Source of the DNA: JASHUC01 sp035523875
Lineage (GTDB): Bacteria; Pseudomonadota; Gammaproteobacteria; Steroidobacterales; Steroidobacteraceae
Reading direction: 5' to 3'
NCBI GenBank assembly: GCA_035523875.1
Contig: DATKPY010000002.1
Span: forward strand, 201,909-265,908
DNA: 64,000 nt
A program made the position numbers and the translations under genes. This document shows, piece after piece, positions 23,545-32,172 of the stretch. Within the stretch, counting starts at the first letter, position 1. Each line of letters begins with the position of its first letter. The notes beneath the pieces are model-generated. The model ran no database searches, was not told the origin of the DNA, and saw only the letters and a list, made by a program, of their open reading frames with translations.

Positions 23545-26043
23545 TTAGTGGTATTCCGAGGGAGGCGAGTATCCCCGAATCGCTCGCCCGAGGAAAGCGT
23601 CCGAAGCAGGTCCGACACCCGCGAGGCCGCTAAGTTGCAGCTGGAAGAGAAAGGCCGTGTCCTGCTGGCCGGTGCCGTTGATGAGGTAGCGGCGTCCGAG
23701 CACCCGGATGCGCCAGCAACAGGCCCGGTACTCGAATCCGACCAGCCGGTCGAGGCCCTCGTGCGCATCGAGATCGTAGACCATCCGTCCGAGCACGTTC
23801 ACCTCTCGGGTGACCGGCCAGGCGCCCGAGACGTCGATCTGATCGAGCCCGGTCGCCTCCCCGGTATTGGTGGGATTGACGAGTGGGCTCACCATCACGG
23901 GGTACTCACCCGGGGTCGTCAGGTCCGAGGGCAGGACGATCTGGCGCTGATAGCGATACGCGATGTTGATGACGCTCTCGGGGCCCGGCTTGTATTGAAG
24001 CTGCACGAACTCGCGCTCGCTTTGCGCCTGGTCGGGGCTCATCTCGACATTGAGGTCCACGTTCCAGTTCTGATACGCGGAGAGCACCACCTCTCCGACG
24101 AGGTCGGAGTTGCGCTGCGCGTTGAGCGGCTCGCCCGGCAGCTCGACGCGCGGTGTCTCGAGATAGTACGCCTGGCCGAGCGTCGCCGAGACGTACTGCT
24201 GTCCGGTCTCGGCGTTGACGTAGCGGCTGGTCACGCCGAGCGTGACCTCGTCGGCGTCTCCCACCCGGTCGGCGCCGACATAGCGGTTGGTGCGGAACAG
24301 CTCGACCACGTTGAGATCCGGGACCGAGGAATCGAAGATCGGCAGTTGATCCTGGTTGCGGTACGGGACGTAGAGATACATGAGCCGCGGCTCGAGCGTG
24401 AGCGTGCGGTCGCCGCCCGTGCCGAGCGGCCGGTCGAGCTTGAGCCCGGTGTCGAAGCTCGAGATCGGCAGAGAGCGCGAGGGCGAGCGCTCCTCGCCCG
24501 GCAGCGTGTCGTCGAGCAGGTAATGCGTGTAGCGCCACTCGACATCGGCGCGCACGAAATATCCCGGATCCTCGAAATCGAAGCCGAATCGCGGCATGAG
24601 ATCGAGCCGCCAGCCGGTCACGCCGACATCGCGGATGAAATGCACGAGCTCGGAGTCGAAGCCGTAGCGAAAGAGGTCGTCCGGACCCCAGCCGAAGTCC
24701 CCGTCGGCGAAGAAGCGCGGGGCGCGCGCGTACGGGCGGTACAGATCGGGCAGCGGGTAGGGCGGCAGCAGATCGATCGTCTGATATTGCTGCGCCTCGG
24801 CGCCCAGATTCCAGTCCTCGTCGCGGTAGCTCACCTCGACCAGGCGCTGCAGGAATGCCGTGCTCGTCGCCTCGGGGCCGGTGCCGAAGTCCTGAAAGTA
24901 GAGCGGGTCGCTCACGTTCGCGGCATCGACGAGCACGCGCACGTCTTCCGGCAGGTTCGCGGTGTCCTGGAAGGTGACGTAGCTGCGCTGCGAGCCGCCG
25001 AAGGTGACCGGCGGCAGCTCCTCGCTCGCGAGCTCCGTGTCGAGATTGTGCGCTTCGCTTGGATAGACGAGGTCGTCGGGCAGGAAGTGCCACTGGAGCT
25101 CGCCGCTCTGATCGTCCGTGAGGAAGCGCGCATCGCCGGTGAGATCGACACCGCGCTTCGAGTAGTAGATCGGCGAGAAGGTGAGATCGGCATTCGGGGC
25201 GATATTGAAGTAATAGGGAACCTCGAGCTCGAAGCCGCTGTTGGTGCTGTTGCCGAAGGTCGGAAAGAGAAAGCCGCTCTTGCGCTCGCTGCTCAACGGA
25301 AAGGAAAGCCACGGCAGGTACATCACCGGCACGCCCTCGAAGTCGACTGTCGCGTCGCGCCCGCTGCCGATCTGCTTGACGGTGTCGAGCGTGAGCGTGC
25401 GCGCCCGCAGCTGCCAGGCGGTCTGCGACGGCCGGCAGGAAGTGAAGGTCACACCATTGAGCTTGAGGATCCCCTCGGGGCTGAGATCGATCGACTGCGC
25501 CGTGCCGCGGGCCGGTCGCTCGATCAGCTGGAACTGTGCGGAGCGCACGCTCGCCCCAGCCGTCGGGGAGTACTGACCGTCCGAGCCCTGCAGGCGCACG
25601 ATCGGATCCTGGTAGACGACCGAGCCTTTCACCGTCACCGACTCGCTTGCGCCGTCGTACTGCGCATCCTGGGCGCGCACCTCACGGTCGCCCTGGCGGA
25701 TGGTGACGTTGCCGTGGAGCGTGACGTTGCCGTTGACCCCGGCGCTCGAGCTATCGGTGAGGATGTCGAAGGGGATGCTCGGGTCGGGCTTGGTCTCCCG
25801 CGCGAATGGGCCCTGCAGACTCTGCACGTCGGAGGGGCAGAGTGCCGGCGGGAGCGGAATCAACGGGCTCGACTCGGGCGGCGCGGCGGCACTCGAGGGC
25901 GGATCGGCCGGCGTGCCCGCCGGCGGGGCGGCGAGCGCCTGGCTCGCGAGCAGAACGACGCAGATCGGCCACGACACGGCGCGACGCCGCTGCGCTGAGC
26001 GTGACGGCCCGCACAGCGGTAGCAATGATCGCAGGGGCGGCAT
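23545..26043 (-). CDS. lptD: LPS-assembly outer-membrane protein LptD
   Basis: An 832-residue outer-membrane translocon that inserts lipopolysaccharide into the outer leaflet with LptE. Signal peptide to about residue 39, a Pro/Ala-rich linker, a periplasmic OstA_N/LptA-like domain (VNGNVTLHGNVTIRQGDREV...), then a large beta-barrel. Four cysteines are in the positions needed for the two nonconsecutive disulfides of E. coli LptD: C69, one in FTSCRPS, and the pair in YRACCWRIR. I use ATG 26043; ATG 26055 is also in frame. Divergent from amgK across a 27-bp gap containing a two-way TATAAT. Confidence 0.96.
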   Translation of the reverse strand: MPPLRSLLPLCGPSRSAQRRRAVSWPICVVLLASQALAAPPAGTPADPPSSAAAPPESSPLIPLPPALCPSDVQSLQGPFARETKPDPSIPFDILTDSSSAGVNGNVTLHGNVTIRQGDREVRAQDAQYDGASESVTVKGSVVYQDPIVRLQGSDGQYSPTAGASVRSAQFQLIERPARGTAQSIDLSPEGILKLNGVTFTSCRPSQTAWQLRARTLTLDTVKQIGSGRDATVDFEGVPVMYLPWLSFPLSSERKSGFLFPTFGNSTNSGFELEVPYYFNIAPNADLTFSPIYYSKRGVDLTGDARFLTDDQSGELQWHFLPDDLVYPSEAHNLDTELASEELPPVTFGGSQRSYVTFQDTANLPEDVRVLVDAANVSDPLYFQDFGTGPEATSTAFLQRLVEVSYRDEDWNLGAEAQQYQTIDLLPPYPLPDLYRPYARAPRFFADGDFGWGPDDLFRYGFDSELVHFIRDVGVTGWRLDLMPRFGFDFEDPGYFVRADVEWRYTHYLLDDTLPGEERSPSRSLPISSFDTGLKLDRPLGTGGDRTLTLEPRLMYLYVPYRNQDQLPIFDSSVPDLNVVELFRTNRYVGADRVGDADEVTLGVTSRYVNAETGQQYVSATLGQAYYLETPRVELPGEPLNAQRNSDLVGEVVLSAYQNWNVDLNVEMSPDQAQSEREFVQLQYKPGPESVINIAYRYQRQIVLPSDLTTPGEYPVMVSPLVNPTNTGEATGLDQIDVSGAWPVTREVNVLGRMVYDLDAHEGLDRLVGFEYRACCWRIRVLGRRYLINGTGQQDTAFLFQLQLSGLAGVGPASDAFLGRAIRGYSPPSEYH

Positions 26044-26053
26044 GAGGCTCGGC

Positions 26054-26061
26054 ATTATAAT
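26054..26061. promoter_or_regulatory. Two-way TATAAT between lptD and amgK
   Basis: ATTATAAT is an 8-bp palindrome that reads a consensus TATAAT on both strands (+ 26056-26061; - 26059-26054). The + hexamer ends 9 nt before the amgK ATG (26071), and the - hexamer ends 10 nt before the lptD ATG (26043), so both transcripts may be leaderless or nearly so. No consensus -35 on either side. Confidence 0.6.
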
Positions 26062-26070
26062 GTCGAGCGC

Positions 26071-27114
26071 ATGTCCCACGCCGATGCGCGCCTTGCGCTG
26101 ATCCACGACTGGCTCGCGAGCGACCTCAAGCTCGCCGTCGAGCGACTTGCGCCTGCCTCGAGCGACGCGAGCTTCCGGCGCTACTTCCGCGCGACGTTCC
26201 GCGGCGGGACGTTCATCGTCATGGACTCGCCCCCGGAGCGCGAGGACGTGCGCCCGTATCTCGAGGTCGGGCGGCTCCTCCATGCGCTCGGGGTGCACGT
26301 ACCGCGCGTGGAGGCGACCGACGCGGGGCGCGGGCTGCTGCTCCTCGAGGATCTGGGCTCGACGCATTATCTCGCGCGGCTCGAGGCGGGGGCGGATCCG
26401 CAGCCGCTGTACTCGGATGCGCTCGATGCGCTCGCGGACATCCAGGCACATGGGCTCGAGGCCGCTCGGACGCTGCGGCCGTACGATCGGGCGCCGCTCC
26501 TCACGGAGCTCGAGCTCATGCCCGAGTGGTTCTGCCGGCGCCACCTCGGAATCGATCTCGACGCGGGTGAGCGCGAGGTCCTCGACCGGTCCTTCGAGAC
26601 TCTCATTCGCGCCGCGCTCGCCCAGCCGCAGGTGTTCGTGCACCGCGATTATCACTCGCGCAATCTCATGGTTCTCGGCGAGCGCAATCCGGGCGTGCTC
26701 GACTTCCAGGACGCGCTGCGCGGACCGCTCGGCTACGACCTGGTATCGCTCCTCAAGGACTGCTACATCGGCTGGCCGCGCCCGCAGGTGGTGAGCTGGG
26801 TCGCAGCGCATCGCGCCCGGCTCGCGGCTCGCGGCTACCGCGATTGCCCGAGCGAGGCCGAGCTGCTGCGCGGGTTCGATTGGGTCGGGGTGCAGCGCCA
26901 CCTGAAGGTGCTCGGAATCTTCGCCCGGCTGTGGTATCGCGATGGCAAGCCCGGCTATCTCAAGGATCTTCCCCTCACCCTGCGCTACGTGCTCGAGACG
27001 TGCGCGGAATACCCCGAGCTGAGCGCGCTCGGGGAGCTCCTCGAGCGCCGCGCCGCCGCGGAGCTCGTGCGCGCCAATGCCCGCGCGGCGGCGCGGCTCA
27101 AGGCAAGCGCGTGA
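26071..27114 (+). CDS. amgK: N-acetylmuramate/N-acetylglucosamine anomeric kinase AmgK
   Basis: A 347-residue aminoglycoside-phosphotransferase-fold kinase. Seen: nucleotide-binding N-lobe (SSDASFRRYFRATFRGGTFIVMD), Brenner motif HRDYHSRNLMVL (H-x-D-x4-N) and metal-binding LDFQDALRGPLGYDL. With MurU encoded next to it, it phosphorylates MurNAc at C1 in the peptidoglycan recycling shunt that bypasses de novo UDP-MurNAc synthesis, known from Pseudomonas putida, where the genes also neighbour lptD/surA. The -10-like TATAAT 9 nt upstream suggests a leaderless message. Stop overlaps murU as GTGA. Confidence 0.92.
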   Translation: MSHADARLALIHDWLASDLKLAVERLAPASSDASFRRYFRATFRGGTFIVMDSPPEREDVRPYLEVGRLLHALGVHVPRVEATDAGRGLLLLEDLGSTHYLARLEAGADPQPLYSDALDALADIQAHGLEAARTLRPYDRAPLLTELELMPEWFCRRHLGIDLDAGEREVLDRSFETLIRAALAQPQVFVHRDYHSRNLMVLGERNPGVLDFQDALRGPLGYDLVSLLKDCYIGWPRPQVVSWVAAHRARLAARGYRDCPSEAELLRGFDWVGVQRHLKVLGIFARLWYRDGKPGYLKDLPLTLRYVLETCAEYPELSALGELLERRAAAELVRANARAAARLKASA

Positions 27115-27776
27115 GGGCCATGGTGCTCGCTGCCGGCCGCGGCGAGCGGATGCGGCCGCTCTCCGACACCGTGCCGAAGCCGCTGCTGCAGGTGGGCGGC
27201 AGGCCGCTCATCGCCTACCACCTGGAGGCGCTCGCGCGCGCCGGCGTGAGCGAGGCGATCGTCAATCTCTCCTGGCTCGGGCAGCGGATCCGGGAGGCGC
27301 TCGGGGACGGCGGCTACGGCCTCAGAATCCGTTACTCGGAAGAGGGCCCCGTGCCGCTCGAAACGGGCGGCGGGATCGTCAAGGCGCTGCCGCTCCTCGG
27401 CGCCGACCCTTTCATCGTGCTGAGCGCCGACATCTGGACGGACTTCGACTTTGGCGACCTCGAGCTCTCCACGGACGCCGATGCCGAGCTCGTCTTCGTG
27501 CCGAACCCTCCGTACCACCCGCACGGGGACTTCGCGCTCGAGGGCGGCCGTGTGCTCGAGCGCGCGAGCGGGCGGCTCACTTACGCGAACATCGGGCTCT
27601 TCCGCGCCGAGCTCTTCAGCGGCTTCTCCGCGGGACGTTTTCCGCTCGTGCGGGCGCTCGAGCGCGGGATCCGCACCGGCCGCGTGCGCGGTCGGATCCA
27701 CCTCGGCGAATGGGCCAACGTGGGGACCGCGGAGCAGCTCGCCGCGCTCGCCGAGCGGCTGCGCGCGCTCACGTGA
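27111..27776 (+). CDS. murU: MurNAc-1-phosphate uridylyltransferase MurU
   Basis: A 221-residue nucleotidyltransferase with the signature MVLAAGRGERMRPLSDTVPKPLLQVGGRPL; it makes UDP-MurNAc from MurNAc-1-P and UTP. VPLETGGGIVKALPLLG and LSADIWTDFDF (metal Asp) are typical of the MurU/HddC-type branch. Length fits P. putida MurU (about 223). Start GTG 27111 overlaps the amgK stop (GTGA); its stop overlaps the following methyltransferase gene in the same way, so all three are coupled. Confidence 0.93.
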   Translation: MRAMVLAAGRGERMRPLSDTVPKPLLQVGGRPLIAYHLEALARAGVSEAIVNLSWLGQRIREALGDGGYGLRIRYSEEGPVPLETGGGIVKALPLLGADPFIVLSADIWTDFDFGDLELSTDADAELVFVPNPPYHPHGDFALEGGRVLERASGRLTYANIGLFRAELFSGFSAGRFPLVRALERGIRTGRVRGRIHLGEWANVGTAEQLAALAERLRALT

Positions 27777-28777
27777 CGGGCCGCGAGCGCGCGACAGCCG
27801 TCCGCCCGTTCCGTTTCGGCCGCGCGGCGCTCTACCGTGCCGACTGCCTGGAGTGGCTGCGCCGGCAGCCGCAGCGATCGGTTCACGCGGTGGTCACCGA
27901 TCCCCCGTACGGTCTCACCGAGTACAGCCCGATCGAGCAGGCGAAGCTGCGTAGCGGCCGCGGCGGGCTCTGGCGGATCCCTCCCGCCTTCGACGGCTGT
28001 GAGCGCGCACCGCTCCCGCGCTTCACGGTCCTCACGGAGCGCGAGCTCGCTCGGCTCGAGCGCTTCTTCCTCGATTTTGGCGCGGCGCTGCTGCCCGTGC
28101 TCGTGCCGGGCGCGAACGTCGTGGTGGCGAGCCACCCGCTCGTCTCCTTCCGCGTCTCCGGCGCGCTCGCACGCGCCGGTTTCGAGCGGCGCGGGGAAAT
28201 TGCACGGCTCGTCATGACGATGCGCGGTGGCGACCGGCCGAAGAACGCGCATCGCGAGTTCCCCGGCGTGAGCGTCATGCCGCGCGCGATGTGGGAGCCG
28301 TGGCTCAACTTCAGGAAGCCTCTCGAAGGGCGGGTCCAGGACAATCTGCGCCGCTGGCGGACCGGAGGCTTCCGGCGAATTTCCCCCCATGCCCCGTTCG
28401 GGGATGCGATCAGCTCGGCGCCGACGCGCGCGGGCGAGCGCGCGCTCGCGCCGCATCCGAGCCTCAAGCCCCAGGCGTTCCTGCGCCCGCTCGTGCGTGC
28501 CGTGCTGCCGCTCGGGGAGGGCACGGTCCTCGATCCATTCGCCGGCTCGGGCGCGACGCTCGCGGCGGCCGAAGCGGTCGGCTACGCGAGCATCGGCGTC
28601 GAGCGCGACCGCGGCTACTTCGAGCTCGCGTGCAGCGCGATCCCGCGACTCGCCGCGCTCGAGGGCCCCGGTTCCCGCTCAGGTACAATGGAAAACCATG
28701 TCCGAGCTTCACCGCATCCCCCTCGTCGCGGAGCCGCCGTGCCCGGACGCGCCACGGGCGCCCCCGCGAAGCGGTGA
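27773..28777 (+). CDS. Orphan DNA methyltransferase (N6-adenine or N4-cytosine, beta type)
   Basis: A 334-residue SAM-dependent DNA methyltransferase. The catalytic motif IV TDPPYG (42-47) comes before the SAM motif I LDPFAGSGATL (253-263), the order of the beta class; HPSLKPQAFLRPLV precedes motif I as in this family. DPPY-type motifs act on exocyclic amino groups, so the product is m6A or m4C. No restriction endonuclease is encoded nearby, so it is an orphan, perhaps regulatory. GTG 27773 overlaps murU (GTGA). The last 26 codons or so overlap lipA by 80 nt; that tail (rich in Pro/Arg) is beyond the conserved core. Confidence 0.85.
   Translation: MTGRERATAVRPFRFGRAALYRADCLEWLRRQPQRSVHAVVTDPPYGLTEYSPIEQAKLRSGRGGLWRIPPAFDGCERAPLPRFTVLTERELARLERFFLDFGAALLPVLVPGANVVVASHPLVSFRVSGALARAGFERRGEIARLVMTMRGGDRPKNAHREFPGVSVMPRAMWEPWLNFRKPLEGRVQDNLRRWRTGGFRRISPHAPFGDAISSAPTRAGERALAPHPSLKPQAFLRPLVRAVLPLGEGTVLDPFAGSGATLAAAEAVGYASIGVERDRGYFELACSAIPRLAALEGPGSRSGTMENHVRASPHPPRRGAAVPGRATGAPAKR
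28684..28689 (+). promoter_or_regulatory. -10-like TACAAT placed for a leaderless lipA mRNA
   Basis: TACAAT ends 8 nt before the lipA ATG and lies inside the 3' part of the methyltransferase gene. A GGA 5 nt from the ATG is a weak alternative Shine-Dalgarno sequence, so leaderless initiation is not certain. Confidence 0.35.
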
Positions 28778-29750
28778 AAAATATACGACAAAACAAGGAT
28801 TTACGGCGATCCGGGACGGCGTGAAGGCGCGCGGCGGAGAGCCCGCCGTGCGGGGCGAGCCGAAGCCGCCGTGGCTGCGCGTGAAGGCACCGCTCGGGGC
28901 CGGCTTCCGCGCCGTGCACGACATCGTCCACGAGCACCGGCTCGCCACCGTGTGCGAGGAGGCGAAGTGCCCCAACATCGGTGAGTGCTGGAACGCGGGC
29001 ACGGCCACGATCATGCTGATGGGCGCGGTGTGCACGCGTGCGTGCCGCTTCTGCGCCGTCGACACCGGCAATCCGCGCGGCTGGCTCGATGCGGATGAAC
29101 CGCGCAACGCGGCGCGCACGGTCGCGCTCATGAAGCTCAAGTACGTGGTGCTCACCTCGGTGAACCGGGACGATCTGCCCGACGGCGGCGCCGCGCACTA
29201 CGCCGCCTGCGTGCGCGCGATCCGCGAGGTCAACCCGGGGACCGCGGTCGAGGCGCTGACGCCGGACTTCCAGGGCTTGCACACGGCGGTGGAGACGGTG
29301 GTCGACTCAGGCATCGCCGTCTTCGCGCAGAACCTCGAGACCGTCCGCCGCCTCACCCATCCGGTGCGCGATCCGCGCGCGGGCTACGCGCAGACGCTCG
29401 CGGTGCTCAACCACGCGAAGCGCCACGCTCCGCAGGTGCTCACGAAGTCGAGCTTGATGCTCGGTTTGGGCGAGCGCGACGAGGAGATCGCCCAGGCGAT
29501 GGCCGACCTGCGCGCTGCGCAGGTCGACATTCTCACGCTCGGCCAGTACCTGCGGCCGACGCCGCATCACCTTCCGGTCGAACGGTTCGTCGCGCCAGCC
29601 GAGTTCGACCGCTATCGTGCCGCTGCGCTCGAGCGAGGGTTCCTCGAATGTGTCGCCGGACCGCTGGTGCGCTCGAGCTACCGCGCCGAGCAGGCCCTCG
29701 AGCGCAACAATGCAGGCCTCGACAACCGCTCACTCGGCGCCGGACGCTGA
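28698..29750 (+). CDS. lipA: Lipoyl synthase
   Basis: A 350-residue radical-SAM enzyme that inserts two sulfurs into protein-bound octanoyl groups to make lipoate. The auxiliary cluster ligands C86, C91 and C97 (CEEAKCPNIGEC) and the radical-SAM triad C112, C116, C119 (CTRACRFC) are present, as are MLMGAVCTR and LTSVNRDDLPDGG. The N-terminus (residues 1-55) is some 25 residues longer than in E. coli LipA. It overlaps the methyltransferase gene upstream and lipB downstream. The order lipA-lipB is the reverse of E. coli. Confidence 0.96.
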   Translation: MSELHRIPLVAEPPCPDAPRAPPRSGEKYTTKQGFTAIRDGVKARGGEPAVRGEPKPPWLRVKAPLGAGFRAVHDIVHEHRLATVCEEAKCPNIGECWNAGTATIMLMGAVCTRACRFCAVDTGNPRGWLDADEPRNAARTVALMKLKYVVLTSVNRDDLPDGGAAHYAACVRAIREVNPGTAVEALTPDFQGLHTAVETVVDSGIAVFAQNLETVRRLTHPVRDPRAGYAQTLAVLNHAKRHAPQVLTKSSLMLGLGERDEEIAQAMADLRAAQVDILTLGQYLRPTPHHLPVERFVAPAEFDRYRAAALERGFLECVAGPLVRSSYRAEQALERNNAGLDNRSLGAGR

Positions 29751-30372
29751 TCGCGCCCGCTCCGCGCCGCTCGTCCGCCGGCTCGGGCGCGCCGCCTACG
29801 AGCCCACGTGGCGCGCAATGCAGCGCTTCACCGACACGCGGGGTGCGCAGACCCCCGATGAGATCTGGTTCCTCGAGCACCCGCCGGTGTTCACGCTCGG
29901 GCTCGCCGGGCGGCGCGAGCACCTGCTCGCACCCGGTGACATCCCCGTCGTTGCGAGCGATCGCGGCGGACAGGTCACCTATCACGGCCCCGGACAGCTC
30001 GTCACCTACGTGCTGATTGATTTGCGGCGCAGAGGGCTCGGCGTGCGCGAGCTCGTCACCACACTCGAGCGTGCGGTCGTCGCGTACACGCGCGCGCTCG
30101 GCATCGAGTGCTGGGCGCGCCGCGATGCGCCCGGCGTCTACAGCGAGCGGGGCAAGCTCGCGAGCGTGGGGTTGCGCATTCGCCGCGGCGCGAGCTACCA
30201 CGGCATCGCGCTCAACGTTGCGATGGACCTCGAGCCGTTCGGGCGCATCGACCCGTGCGGCTACAAGGGTCTGAAGATGACGCAGCTCGCGAGCCTGGGC
30301 GGGCCGCAGAGCGTGGACGAGGCGCTCGACGGGCTCGAGCCGCGCATGCTCGAGGCGCTCGCGGCCGCTTGA
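29710..30372 (+). CDS. lipB: Octanoyl-ACP:protein N-octanoyltransferase
   Basis: A 220-residue enzyme that moves octanoate from acyl-carrier protein to lipoyl domains, supplying the LipA substrate. Motifs: VFTLGLAGRREHLL, RGGQVTYHGPGQLVTYVLIDL, and IDPCGYKGLKMTQLASLG with the catalytic cysteine and lysine. Length close to E. coli LipB (213). I use ATG 29710, which overlaps the end of lipA by 41 nt; no better internal start is visible because the conserved region begins soon after. Confidence 0.95.
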   Translation: MQASTTAHSAPDADRARSAPLVRRLGRAAYEPTWRAMQRFTDTRGAQTPDEIWFLEHPPVFTLGLAGRREHLLAPGDIPVVASDRGGQVTYHGPGQLVTYVLIDLRRRGLGVRELVTTLERAVVAYTRALGIECWARRDAPGVYSERGKLASVGLRIRRGASYHGIALNVAMDLEPFGRIDPCGYKGLKMTQLASLGGPQSVDEALDGLEPRMLEALAAA

Positions 30373-30374
30373 GC

Positions 30375-30392
30375 GGTCACCGCTTTGTTACC
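30375..30392. promoter_or_regulatory. Operator-like element upstream of sbp, shared with cysA
   Basis: GGTCACCGCTTTGTTACC lies just upstream of the sbp promoter. Its core ACCGCTTT-x-T-x-ACC recurs, on the opposite strand, upstream of the cysA operon (GTAACCGCTTTATAACC, 37908-37892), with 17 of 22 aligned positions equal over the wider region. Relative to a start at the sbp ATG it covers about -52 to -35, the place for an activator touching RNA polymerase. The adjacent response regulator is the natural candidate binder; this is inference. Confidence 0.45.
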
Positions 30393-30413
30393 ACCGCTCG
30401 CGGCAGGCCTCGG

Positions 30414-30419
30414 TAGACT
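30414..30419 (+). promoter_or_regulatory. -10-like TAGACT placed for a leaderless sbp mRNA
   Basis: TAGACT ends 7 nt before the sbp ATG at 30427. No -35 hexamer is seen at 17 bp; the shared operator ends about 21 bp upstream, consistent with an activator-dependent promoter. Confidence 0.4.
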
Positions 30420-30426
30420 CTCGAGG

Positions 30427-31473
30427 ATGAGGACTGCGATCGATCGGCGGCAGTTTATTCGCGCGCTCAACGGACTCGCGCTGAGCGGCGCGACGCTCGC
30501 GGCAGGCGCCACGCTCGAGGCTTGCGGGTCGCGCGCAGCAGCGCAGGTCTCGATTCTCAACGTCTCGTACGATCCCACCCGCGAGCTCTACAACGAGTAC
30601 GATGCGGCCTTCACGCGCTACTGGAAGACCCACCACAAAGACACGGTGAGCGTGCGCCAGTCGCACGGCGGCTCGGGCTCCCAGGCGCTCGCCGTGATCA
30701 ACGGTCTACCCGCCGATGTGGTCACCCTGGCGCTCGCGGCCGACATCGACGCGATCGCGACGCAGGCCAAGCTCCTGCCGCTCAACTGGCAGAGCAGGCT
30801 TCCCGACAACAGCGCACCGTACACCTCGACGATCGTCTTTCTCGTCCGCAAGGGCAACCCCAAGGGCATCCGCGACTGGGGCGATCTCGTGCGTCCGGGC
30901 ATCGCCGTGATCACCCCAAACCCGAAAACCTCGGGGGGCGGGCGCTGGAACTATCTTGCCGCCTGGGCATGGGCGCTGCGCCAGCCGGGCGGCAGCCCGC
31001 AGAGCGCGCGCGAGTACCTGCGCGCGCTCTACAAGCACGTGCCGATTCTCGACACCGGCGCGCGCGGCGCCACCACCACGTTCAGCGAGCGGGGGATCGG
31101 GGATGTGCTGCTTGCATGGGAGAACGAGGCGTTTCTCGCCCTGCGCGAGCTCGGTTCACGGAGCTTCGAGATGGTGCGCCCAACCATCAGCATCCTGGCC
31201 GAGCCGTGCGTCTCGTTGGTCGACGAGGTCGTCATACGGCGCGGCACGCGCGATGTCGCGCAGGCGTATCTCGAGTATCTCTACAGCCCCGAGGGGCAGG
31301 AGATCGTCGCGCGGCACTTCTATCGCCCGCGGGATGCGGCGGTCGCCGCGCGCTACGCGCAGCGCTTTCCGCAGCTCACGCTCGTCACCATCGCCGAGTT
31401 CGGCGGGTGGGGCAAAGTGGAGAAGGAGCAGTTCGCATCCGGCGGGATCTTCGACCAGATCACCGGGCAGTGA
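30427..31473 (+). CDS. sbp: Sulfate/thiosulfate ABC transporter substrate-binding protein
   Basis: A 348-residue periplasmic sulfate-binding protein. Family marks: SILNVSYDPTRELYNEYDAAF, SHGGSGSQALAVINGLPADVVTLALAADID and the signature NPKTSGGGRWNYLAAWAWAL, whose residues contact sulfate. The N-terminus has a twin-arginine-type start (DRRQFIRAL, Arg 7-8), a hydrophobic stretch, and LEAC at 30-33, which could be a lipobox, or cleavage may follow RAAA. Sulfate-binding proteins are usually Sec substrates, so a Tat-type or lipoprotein form is unusual. The permease and ATPase genes lie on the opposite strand beyond the two-component genes. Confidence 0.94.
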   Translation: MRTAIDRRQFIRALNGLALSGATLAAGATLEACGSRAAAQVSILNVSYDPTRELYNEYDAAFTRYWKTHHKDTVSVRQSHGGSGSQALAVINGLPADVVTLALAADIDAIATQAKLLPLNWQSRLPDNSAPYTSTIVFLVRKGNPKGIRDWGDLVRPGIAVITPNPKTSGGGRWNYLAAWAWALRQPGGSPQSAREYLRALYKHVPILDTGARGATTTFSERGIGDVLLAWENEAFLALRELGSRSFEMVRPTISILAEPCVSLVDEVVIRRGTRDVAQAYLEYLYSPEGQEIVARHFYRPRDAAVAARYAQRFPQLTLVTIAEFGGWGKVEKEQFASGGIFDQITGQ

Positions 31474-31494
31474 GTGAGCGCGCAGCCGCCGCCG

Positions 31495-32172
31495 TCAGTC
31501 GACGGCGAGCCGGTAGCCGGCGCCGGCGGCCGTTTGCAGCAGCTGCGGGGATGCGGGGTCGGTCTCGATCTTCTGCCGCAGCCGGTGGACCAGCTGCTTC
31601 AGGAGCTGGCGGTCGCCGGAGTTGCGATGGCCCCAGATGTGCACGAGCAGGCGGTCGGAGCTCACGGTGCGTCCGGCGTTCGCGAGCAGCATCTGCAGCA
31701 GCCGCAGCTCGAGCTTGGTGAGTCGCACCGGCGCGCCCCCGCTCACCGCGACCGTATGCTCCTCGAGACTGAGCGCAATGCGTCCGGCGGCGAGGGGTTG
31801 CTGGCTACCCTCCATGCCGGCGCGCCGCAGGAGCGCGCGGATGCGCGCGAGCAAGGTCTTCGGGCTGAAGGGCTTGGTGAGGTAGTCGTCTGCGCCGAGC
31901 TCGAGCGCGCGCACCAGATCCTCCTCCTCGCTGCGCACGGTGAGCATCATGACGGGAACGCTCGAGCGCGCCCGGATCGCCTCGCAGACCTGAAAGCCGC
32001 TCGCGCCCGGCATGTTGATGTCGAGCACGACGAGATCCGGCGCCTCGGCATCGAACAAGCGCACGGCCGAGGGCCCGTCGACGGCCTTCACCACCAGAAA
32101 CCCAGCCTGGGTGAGCGCGAAGCCGATGAGCTCGCGCAGGTCGCGGTCGTCATCGGCGACCAGAAGCTTCAC
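31495..32172 (-). CDS. OmpR-family response regulator of the sulfate-transport operon
   Basis: A 225-residue two-domain regulator: receiver domain with acidic DDD (7-9), phospho-acceptor D51 in VVLDINMPG, the conserved T/K in MLTVRS and YLTKPF, then a winged-helix DNA-binding domain from about 130 (LTKLELRLLQMLLANAGRTVSSDRLLVHIWG). Most similar in feel to KdpE/RegX-type regulators. The start overlaps the kinase stop by 4 nt. As last gene of the cysA-cysT-cysW-kinase-regulator operon it probably controls sulfur uptake. Convergent with sbp. Confidence 0.92.
   Translation of the reverse strand: MKLLVADDDRDLRELIGFALTQAGFLVVKAVDGPSAVRLFDAEAPDLVVLDINMPGASGFQVCEAIRARSSVPVMMLTVRSEEEDLVRALELGADDYLTKPFSPKTLLARIRALLRRAGMEGSQQPLAAGRIALSLEEHTVAVSGGAPVRLTKLELRLLQMLLANAGRTVSSDRLLVHIWGHRNSGDRQLLKQLVHRLRQKIETDPASPQLLQTAAGAGYRLAVD

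Noticed and set aside
26044..26901. Upstream extension of lptD to an 1118-codon frame
   Set aside because: The extra sequence is antisense to amgK and has no homology pattern; the LptD signal peptide begins at 26043 or 26055.
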